Origin: Oscillospiraceae bacterium
Lineage (GTDB): Bacteria > Bacillota > Clostridia > Oscillospirales > Ruminococcaceae
Reading direction: 5' to 3'
Assembly: GCA_003453215.1 (NCBI GenBank)
Contig: DMMB01000054.1
Span: forward strand, 9,603-18,688
Length of the DNA: 9,086 nt
The notes beneath the pieces are model-generated. The model was not told where the DNA came from. It worked only from the letters and a program-made list of their open reading frames with translations, and did not search any database. This document shows, in pieces, positions 1 through 4,209 of the stretch. Every line of letters starts with the position of its first letter. Within the stretch, counting starts at the first letter, position 1. A program made the position numbers and the translations under genes.

Positions 1-89
1 CGGCGGACGGGGCTGCGCCCCCAACTCCCCCCCTTAAAAAATCCCCCCACCGAACCTTTTCCGTCCGGCAGGGGACATTTCATTTTTTA
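1..89. other. Non-coding left edge, downstream of the flavoprotein gene
   Basis: Transcripts of the left-hand gene cluster leave the window through this stretch. It contains a short perfect hairpin (GGGGC, loop TGC, GCCCC at 9-21), runs of C and a TTAAAAAA tract. I see no clean intrinsic terminator on the minus strand: the T-rich stretches do not follow a convincing stem. A weak long-range inverted pair (CGGACGG at 4-10, CCGTCCG at 61-67) is probably chance. Confidence 0.5.
9..28 (+). repeat. Fragment resembling the last hairpin of the mosaic repeat
   Basis: GGGGC-TGC-GCCCC followed by CAACTCCC resembles the hairpin at 9047-9065 (TTGGGGC-TGC-GCCCCAA, then GACCCC) and the one at 3452-3470 (TTTAGGGC-TGC-GCCCTAAA). 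Only one module is visible because the window begins here, so membership of the family is likely but not secure. Confidence 0.4.
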
Positions 90-620
90 TTACAGGCTGC
101 GGCCCAGTTCGTAGGCGCGGCGGCGGTCGTCCTCGGTCAGTTCCTCAGCGGTAAAGCACCCGCCGATATTCAGCTGCCCGGCAATTTCCCAGTGGAGATA
201 CTCGGCCGTATGGGTAAAGCAGGCATTGGCGCCCTCGGCCGTTTCCGGTTCCACATCTGCCATCGCCGTCATAAGCACCGCCTTTTTGCCGCCATGCAGC
301 GCCGCATCATTGGCATAGAAGCGGTCTATCACCGTCTTAATCTGTGCGTTCAGGTCAAAGTAATAAATGGGGGAGACAAATACCAGCACATCGGCCGCCA
401 GCAGATGCGGGTTCAGCTCTTTCATGTCATCTGCTTCAAAGGCGCAGGTGCCGGTGCGGCGGCACTTGTCGCACCCAATGCAGGGGTGAACGTTTTTAAA
501 AGCCGCATCAAAGCGGTAAATTTCATGTCCGCCCTCTTTGGCGCCTTTTTCAAATTCCTCCAGCAGAGCCGCTGTCGTTCCGTTCCGGTGTGCGCTTCCG
601 CTGATGATTACAACGTTCAT
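90..620 (-). CDS. Flavodoxin-fold NAD(P)H-dependent FMN reductase-like protein
   Basis: A 176-residue cytoplasmic protein of the NADPH-dependent FMN reductase / iron-sulfur flavoprotein-like group. It probably binds FMN and passes electrons from NAD(P)H to a small substrate that cannot be named. Visible features: N-terminal beta strand VVIISGSAHRNGTT (residues 3-16), the phosphate-binding GSxRxxG-like loop; a cysteine motif PCIGCDKCRRTGTC with Cys47, 50, 53 and 59, then the family-typical DDM (64-66); SPIYYFDL (83-90) and IKTVIDRF (94-101), which are typical flavin-contacting and dimer segments. The length is normal for the short members of the family. The ATG at 620 is chosen because AGGAGG (631-636) sits 10 bases upstream and because homology begins at MNVVIISGS; the open frame extends to 902 but that part only overlaps neighbouring genes. 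It begins 5 bases after the 83-residue membrane protein gene and is the last gene of the cluster. The family is secure; the substrate, and whether the cysteines bind a cluster, are unknown. Confidence 0.9.
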   Translation of the reverse strand: MNVVIISGSAHRNGTTAALLEEFEKGAKEGGHEIYRFDAAFKNVHPCIGCDKCRRTGTCAFEADDMKELNPHLLAADVLVFVSPIYYFDLNAQIKTVIDRFYANDAALHGGKKAVLMTAMADVEPETAEGANACFTHTAEYLHWEIAGQLNIGGCFTAEELTEDDRRRAYELGRSL

Positions 621-625
621 TGCCT

Positions 626-877
626 TTATTCCTCCTGGCTTTTGCCGTTTCTTTTCTTCTGTCCAATTTTCTTTGCGATCCCCAGCAGGATCACCGCTGC
701 CGCGGCCACCACTCCGATTATCACTATGCTGCGGTACCATGGGTCGGGAGCCATCGCGTACCAGCCCGGGCGGGCCTTGTAATCCCATACCCGGTACAGG
801 CTCATCCCGGCCCAAACCCCCGCGGTGCAACCCTGCGCCGTACGCAGTACCCGTTCCATCCGGTCCATCCGTTTCAC
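626..877 (-). CDS. Small membrane protein of unknown function (83 aa)
   Basis: I do not recognise this protein. It has one clear transmembrane helix at about residues 49-68 (YRSIVIIGVVAAAAVILLGI), followed by a strongly basic tail (KKIGQKKRNGK), which by the positive-inside rule puts the C-terminus in the cytoplasm. A weaker, tryptophan-rich hydrophobic stretch lies near residues 18-31. The start is a GTG at 877 that overlaps the TGA of the acetyltransferase gene in the four bases GTGA (877-874), a typical translational coupling arrangement; GGAGG at 889-893 lies 11 bases upstream. An in-frame ATG at 868 is an alternative start that would shorten it by three residues. The tight position between two recognisable genes supports it being real, although no family supports it. 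It may be an accessory subunit to a neighbouring membrane protein, but that is a guess. Confidence 0.7.
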   Translation of the reverse strand: MKRMDRMERVLRTAQGCTAGVWAGMSLYRVWDYKARPGWYAMAPDPWYRSIVIIGVVAAAAVILLGIAKKIGQKKRNGKSQEE

Positions 878-1332
878 TCCGTCTCTCGCCTCCGCAATAC
901 ATACTTACAGGCGCTTTCGGCCGGGTTTTCGTAGTAGTTTTCTTCCGTTTTATTCAGCCGGTATCCGCCGTCCTCAAAAACGCGCCGCATGGCCCGGTTG
1001 CTTTCGCGGGTCTCGCCGCAGCAGCGTTCCCGCATCGAGGCCTCCAGTTCTTCTGCCGCTTTCTGCAGCAGCCGGTGCGCCAGGCCCCGGTTTCGTCGGT
1101 CGGGGTGCACGCTCAGGTTCATAATCTTCAGGAAGTCTCGTTCTCCCTGCCAGTTGTAAAGAAAAAGGTTCCCCACAATCTGCCCGTCCTCCAGCAGCGC
1201 ATAGTAGAATGCCCGCTCATCGGCCAGCAGCTCCGCCCAGTCCTCCTCGCTCCAGCCATCGGCAGGGAAGCACAGCCGGTCAAATGCTATAATCTCCGGA
1301 AACCTCTCCTTACCCAGCCGCTTTAGTTCCAT
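874..1332 (-). CDS. RimI-like GNAT family N-acetyltransferase
   Basis: A 152-residue GNAT acetyltransferase that transfers acetyl from acetyl-CoA to an amino group. Motif A is clear: strand IMNLSVHP (70-77) followed by the pyrophosphate-binding loop RRNRGLAHRLL (79-89), a variant of R/Q-x-x-G-x-G/A. The later segment ETRESNRAMRRVFEDGGYR (107-125), then the NYYENPAE stretch (132-139), closely follows the RimI pattern (ExRxSN, x-x-GF, NYYxxPxEDA), so it belongs to the RimI-like branch. RimI acetylates the N-terminus of ribosomal protein S18, but genuine rimI usually sits beside tsaB/tsaD; here the context differs, so the substrate may differ and no symbol is given. The ATG at 1332 has GAGGGGG (1341-1347) 8 bases upstream and overlaps the 3' end of the preceding gene by 23 bases. 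The stop codon overlaps the next gene's GTG start. The family is confident; the substrate is not known. Confidence 0.9.
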   Translation of the reverse strand: MELKRLGKERFPEIIAFDRLCFPADGWSEEDWAELLADERAFYYALLEDGQIVGNLFLYNWQGERDFLKIMNLSVHPDRRNRGLAHRLLQKAAEELEASMRERCCGETRESNRAMRRVFEDGGYRLNKTEENYYENPAESACKYVLRRRETE

Positions 1333-1654
1333 TCTTTTTTCCCCCTCTCACCTGGCGGATGCTGGAACCAATGGCATAAATCATCACGGCCGCCGCCAGG
1401 CCTATCTCCACCGGCAGCATCCAGTCCTTGTGCCATACGCTATCGATTGCCATCATCAGGAATGTCGCGGCGATCAGCAAAAAACAAATTCCGGATTGGC
1501 GGTAAAGCGGCTTTTTCTCCATCGTCTCCCGCTCCTTTTGGGAAGCATACAGATAGGTATTGTTCCACAGCCGGCCCTTTTCCTGCAGGGAGCGCACCCC
1601 CAGTACCAGCCAAAAGGCGGCCAGCGCCACGCAAAGAATGGCGTCTGTCATCAT
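1310..1654 (-). CDS. DUF3784-like integral membrane protein (114 aa)
   Basis: A small integral membrane protein with three predicted helices: about residues 4-20 (DAILCVALAAFWLVLGV), 54-70 (SGICFLLIAATFLMMAI) and 79-97 (MLPVEIGLAAAVMIYAIGS), and a basic C-terminal tail. The pattern of an N-terminal helix, a polar linker with a YASQKERETMEKKPL stretch, then a helix starting at the RQSG motif resembles the DUF3784 family of Firmicutes membrane proteins, whose function is unknown; I assign this from pattern memory only. The start is the double ATG at 1654/1651: AAGGAG at 1660-1665 is 5 or 8 bases upstream, so either Met could be used, and the longer open frame up to 1714 only overlaps the upstream gene. 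It starts 13 bases after the binding-protein stop codon and overlaps the acetyltransferase gene by 23 bases, so it is part of the same operon. Confidence 0.8.
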   Translation of the reverse strand: MMTDAILCVALAAFWLVLGVRSLQEKGRLWNNTYLYASQKERETMEKKPLYRQSGICFLLIAATFLMMAIDSVWHKDWMLPVEIGLAAAVMIYAIGSSIRQVRGGKKNGTKAAG

Positions 1655-1667
1655 TTTATCTCCTTCG

Positions 1668-3311
1668 TTATTTCGTCGCCCGCTTCGCCGTGGCAAAGAA
1701 CAGTTCCGTTCCATCGGCGGAAGCCTGAATGCCGGTCACATCCTCGGCCATGGCAAAGTAGCTTTCGGTATAAAAAAGCGGCATCACAATAAATTGATCG
1801 GTCAGCAGCGCCTCCGCATTGGCAAAAAGCCGGGCGGCTTCCCCCACATGGCGGCTGGCGCTGGCCATATCCAGCAGCTGCCCGTACCGGGGATCGGTGC
1901 ACCGCACCGGGGCCCCGCCGGCTGTGCCGTAGTGCCGGAACACCGTATGCAGCTCATCCCCGGCCGTATAGCTGTACAGTGCCAGGGTAAAGTCTCCCTT
2001 GGCCAGCCGGCTGCGGTAGGTATCGGCATCCACTATCGCCAGATTTACCACAATCCCCAGGTGATCCAGCCATTGCTTTTGCAGCCACCCGCAAAAGCCC
2101 TCCAGCGCCGAACCCTTCGGCAGCAGCAGCGTCAGGTTCTGCGGCAGATTTTCCACCTGTTCCAGTGCTGCGGCCGCCGCCCGGGCATTGTAGGTAATGC
2201 TCAGCTGGTCGCTCCGCCGGAAATCCGAAGTCGAACTGCCATCGGGGTAGGTCACCGTCCCCAGTGAAAAGCTCCGGCTGGTCAGGTCGGTATAGCTTTC
2301 ATTGTACAGTTTGGCCGCCCCGGGAATGATACTCTCCGCGTATTCATAGCTTTCCGGCAGCTCGCCGCTTTCTGCATACTGGCTCAGCTGGAAGCTGTAG
2401 CACAGCGCCTCCCGCAGGGCCAGCTGGTCCAGCCCCGCCGCCTCCTGGTTCAGTAGCAGAGAAACCGTTCCGTTGCGGAAGGTCAAAAGGCTCGCTTTCC
2501 CATCGGAAAGCTGCCCCAGCGTAGTGGTATCCACCCGGCAGCAATCGGTTGCCCCCGCCAGGAAGCGCTCCATGGTGTCATCTTTCCCCAGCGTAATGAT
2601 CACGCCGGTATTTTCCGCCGGGGTCAGCCCGGTATAGCGGCTGTTGGGGCTCAGCTTTATTTCGCCGTTTTCCCAGCTTTTTATGGTATACGGCCCATTG
2701 TAAATCATATTTTCCAGCGTATTGCCGTAGCGGGCGTGCGTGCCGGTGTAGTAGTCCTCCCGGCAGGGAAAACTCTCCGGTTCCGCCAGCTTTTCCAGCA
2801 GCAGCGGGTCGGTGCGGCTCAGGGTAAAGACCACCGTCCGGTCGCCCCGGGCGGTCACGCCCAGCGTTCCGCCGTCCTCAAAGCCCGCCACCGCAGCATA
2901 GGTTTCCTTTGCGGCGGCACTGGCCGCACCCTGCTGCAGCCGCGCAAAGGCAAATACAAAATCCTGCGCCCGCAGCGGCTCCCCGTCGCTCCACTGCAGG
3001 TTTTCCCGCAGGGTAAAGGTGTACTGCAGTCCATCTTCCCGGATGGTATAGCTTTCGGCGCAGCCCTCGGTCAGGGTGCCGTCCGGCAAACGCCGCAGCA
3101 GCCCCTCCATGCAGTTTTTCAGCAGGCAGCGTTCCAGCATGGTGGTGCAGTATTGGGGGTCCAGGCTGTTCACCCCGCCGGAAAGATCCACCCGGATATT
3201 GCCGGTCGTTTTGGTCTTGCCGCAGGCGGCAAAGGACAATGCCATGCCAAGGGCCAGCACCATAGCCGCCCCCCGCAGAAGTATTCTGTTTTTTGGTCTG
3301 CACTGTTTCAT
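1668..3311 (-). CDS. Oligopeptide-type (family 5) solute-binding lipoprotein
   Basis: A 547-residue extracytoplasmic substrate-binding protein of the OppA/DppA family, which normally captures peptides (or nickel and related ligands) for an ABC importer. Signal peptide: basic N-terminus (KQCRPKNRILLR), hydrophobic core (14-28), lipobox-like LSFAAC with lipidated Cys30. Family features: VDLSGGVNSLDPQ (41-53), EGLLRRLPDGTL (69-80), the TFTLRENLQWSDGEPL stretch (98-113) followed by AQDFVFAFARL, the YNGPYTIKSWENGE segment, and the C-terminal PLFYTESYFAMAEDVTG. The length is typical. The ATG at 3311 has AAGGA (3319-3323) 7 bases upstream; a possible -10 box TAAAAT lies at 3337-3342 with no good -35. 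It is the first gene of the cluster, but no permease or ATPase genes accompany it here, so it either serves a distant transporter or has a sensing role. The mature part contains ten cysteines besides Cys30, many for an exported protein and compatible with an anaerobe. The ligand is unknown. Confidence 0.93.
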   Translation of the reverse strand: MKQCRPKNRILLRGAAMVLALGMALSFAACGKTKTTGNIRVDLSGGVNSLDPQYCTTMLERCLLKNCMEGLLRRLPDGTLTEGCAESYTIREDGLQYTFTLRENLQWSDGEPLRAQDFVFAFARLQQGAASAAAKETYAAVAGFEDGGTLGVTARGDRTVVFTLSRTDPLLLEKLAEPESFPCREDYYTGTHARYGNTLENMIYNGPYTIKSWENGEIKLSPNSRYTGLTPAENTGVIITLGKDDTMERFLAGATDCCRVDTTTLGQLSDGKASLLTFRNGTVSLLLNQEAAGLDQLALREALCYSFQLSQYAESGELPESYEYAESIIPGAAKLYNESYTDLTSRSFSLGTVTYPDGSSTSDFRRSDQLSITYNARAAAAALEQVENLPQNLTLLLPKGSALEGFCGWLQKQWLDHLGIVVNLAIVDADTYRSRLAKGDFTLALYSYTAGDELHTVFRHYGTAGGAPVRCTDPRYGQLLDMASASRHVGEAARLFANAEALLTDQFIVMPLFYTESYFAMAEDVTGIQASADGTELFFATAKRATK

Positions 3312-3350
3312 TGATGTTTCCTTTTTCCGGGTGGTTATTTTACAATCGTT

Positions 3351-3522
3351 TCTTCTCGCCTTACGGCGCCGCAGGGCCTTTTACAAGGCATCGTTAGCAC
3401 CGCTCGCCGCGGAGGCCGTCCTTTTCTATGAAGAAAAGGATGCAAAAGTCATTTAGGGCTGCGCCCTAAAAACCTGGACGCACCGGAACGCCCGCTCGGA
3501 ACGGCTACGCCGTCCCGAAGCG
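3351..3522 (+). repeat. Mosaic multi-hairpin repeat, copy C
   Basis: Ordered modules: hairpin 1 CGCC-TTAC-GGCG (3357-3368); hairpin 2 GCCTT-TTAC-AAGGC (3376-3389); linker GTTAGCACCGCTCGCCGCGG (3393-3412); hairpin 3 TCCTTTTCT-ATGA-AGAAAAGGA (3419-3440, 9 perfect pairs); a CAAAAG spacer; hairpin 4 TTTAGGGC-TGC-GCCCTAAA (3452-3470); the 16-mer ACGCACCGGAACGCCC (3478-3493); then a longer stem CGCT/CGGAACGGC-TAC-GCCGTCCCG/AGCG (3493-3522) with one mismatch and one bulge. The same order of modules appears in the copies at 3883-4049 (minus strand) and 8896-9086 (plus strand). Confidence 0.8.
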
Positions 3523-3575
3523 TGGGCTAAACGGTGCTTATAGAGTGTCGCAGACGCATTGGCCCCCTCACCCTA

Positions 3576-3600
3576 CCTCTCCCCCGCAGCGGGGGAGAGG
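3576..3600. repeat. REP-like hairpin, 11 perfect pairs
   Basis: CCTCTCCCCCG, loop CAG, CGGGGGAGAGG: a perfect 11-base-pair stem with a 3-base loop, preceded by CCCCCTCACCCTA (3563-3575). It resembles the C-rich hairpins of REP-type interspersed repeats. It faces the related hairpin at 3707-3725: read on the minus strand, that one is preceded by CCACCCCTCTCCCC, close to this sequence. Confidence 0.75.
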
Positions 3601-3706
3601 AGTGTCTATCCCACTTCCTGCTGATCCTGCTTTTTTGTCTCGGCAGCAAGGGTTTGCAGCATAAAAACTGTTGACTCAAAAGTATTTACTTACTTTTACC
3701 TTAGTT

Positions 3707-3725
3707 CCCCTCCTTTGAGGAGGGG
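3707..3725. repeat. REP-like hairpin, 8 perfect pairs
   Basis: CCCCTCCT, loop TTG, AGGAGGGG, followed by AGAGGGGTGGTGG. It is the inverted relative of the hairpin at 3576-3600, so the two together bracket about 105 bases (3601-3706) in the way terminal inverted repeats would. The similarity is in low-complexity C/G-rich sequence, so common descent is plausible rather than shown. Confidence 0.65.
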
Positions 3726-3820
3726 AGAGGGGTGGTGGTTCGCCCTTCCGCGCTCCAGCGCGGGGGCGATAAAGATGCATCGCAGATCCCTTTAGAGCGC
3801 ATCTGCGCGCCGTACGGATT

Positions 3821-3846
3821 TGATTTTCTGCTGCCACAGAAAATCA
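3821..3846. repeat. Hairpin, 10 perfect pairs
   Basis: TGATTTTCTG, loop CTGCCA, CAGAAAATCA. It lies next to two other short inverted repeats (CGCGCT-CC-AGCGCG at 3749-3762; CGCAGAT with ATCTGCG at 3781-3807). Read on the minus strand it follows hairpin 4 of copy A, and so may be a further module of the same mosaic element. Confidence 0.6.
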
Positions 3847-3882
3847 ATATTCGTATCCAGCGCAGCCAAGCGTTGCGGGTTT

Positions 3883-4049
3883 TTAGGGCGGCAGCCCTAA
3901 ACCGCTTTTGGGCACTTTTGGCGGAACAAAAGTGCTCTCTCGCCGGATAGGCGTACAAATTATAACCTTTTATAAGGCTGTGCGACGCCGATAGGCGATA
4001 GAAAACTAAGCCATAGAACGGATCGCGGGGGCTGGGGCGCGGGAGATCG
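3883..4049 (-). repeat. Mosaic multi-hairpin repeat, copy A (inverted)
   Basis: Read on the minus strand from 4049: a GC-rich module containing CGCGCCCCAGCCCCCGCGA; TATGGCTTAGTT (4015-4004); hairpin 1 CGCC-TATC-GGCG (3997-3986); hairpin 2 AGCCTT-ATAA-AAGGTT (3979-3964); linker GTACGCCTATCCGGCGAG (3956-3939); hairpin 3 GCACTTTTG-TTCCGC-CAAAAGTGC (3935-3912); spacer CCAAAAGCGG; hairpin 4 TTAGGGC-TGCC-GCCCTAA (3900-3883). Copy B at 8896-9086 has the same modules in the same order on the opposite strand, with near identity in the GC-rich module (22 of 23 bases) and in TATGGCTTAGTT (12 of 12). Confidence 0.85.
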
Positions 4050-4110
4050 TTTTTCCGAGGGAAAAGGCTCCCGCGGCAAGCGGTGCTAACAATCCCTTGC
4101 AAAGGACTTT
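4050..4110 (-). repeat. Mosaic repeat, partial copy D (inverted, joined to copy A)
   Basis: Read on the minus strand: CCTTTGCAAGG (4105-4095, short stem), GTTAGCACCGCTTGCCGCGG (4090-4071), then TTTTCC-CTC-GGAAAA (4065-4051). The 20-base linker matches copy C (3393-3412) at 19 of 20 positions and is followed in both cases by a CTTTT/AAAAG stem. Copy A follows directly, so two units with different linkers are fused head to tail. Confidence 0.75.
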
Positions 4111-4145
4111 CCTGCCCTCAGTCGCCCAAAAATCCTCTTCCGAAT

Positions 4146-4205
4146 AAAAAACAGCTTGGCTGCCATCCGCAGCGGCTTTCCCGGCCGACAGGATGACAGC
4201 CAGCT
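4146..4205 (-). terminator. Intrinsic terminator of the gyrBA operon
   Basis: Begins 4 bases after the gyrA stop. On the minus strand AGCTGGCTGTCATCC pairs with GGATGGCAGCCAAGCT (one bulge, one G-U), with an inner CGGC/GCCG stem, followed by T6 (4151-4146). The other flank is also T-rich on the plus strand (ATTTTTATT after 4205), so the structure could stop transcription from both directions. Confidence 0.9.
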
Positions 4206-4209
4206 ATTT

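Larger units (their letters stand above)
3312..4145. other. Gene-free intergenic region packed with palindromic repeats
   Basis: About 830 bases between the gyrA terminator and the binding-protein gene. I accept no gene here. In order it holds a short leader for the binding-protein gene (3312-3350), a plus-strand mosaic repeat (3351-3522), a C-rich hairpin (3576-3600), an AT-richer stretch (3601-3700) with an 18-codon reading frame on the minus strand, a second hairpin (3707-3725), several further hairpins (3749-3762, 3781-3807, 3821-3846), and two joined minus-strand mosaic repeats (3883-4110). The open frame at 3701-4102 on the minus strand lies almost wholly in this repeat material and is not treated as a gene. 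Confidence 0.8.

Noticed and set aside
1..89. A terminator for the five-gene cluster.
   Set aside because: There are A/T runs and a GC hairpin, but no stem directly followed by a T-tract on the minus strand.
621..902. N-terminal extension of the flavoprotein frame up to 902.
   Set aside because: The extra 94 residues overlap two other genes, are rich in Gly, Arg and Pro, and precede a perfect AGGAGG and the true beta-strand start at 620.
3076..3456. A plus-strand open frame ending in the repeat copy C hairpins.
   Set aside because: It is antisense to the binding-protein gene and ends in the hairpin sequence; no ribosome binding site or recognisable domain.
3701..4102. A 133-residue open frame on the minus strand in the repeat region.
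   Set aside because: It is made largely of repeat copies A and D. The homologous copy B has stops in the same frame (for example TAG within TATGGCTTAGTT) and indels, so the sequence is not conserved as protein.
3351..4110. Clustered hairpins as a CRISPR array.
   Set aside because: The repeats are not regularly spaced, have no uniform spacers, and occur in both orientations; no cas genes are visible.
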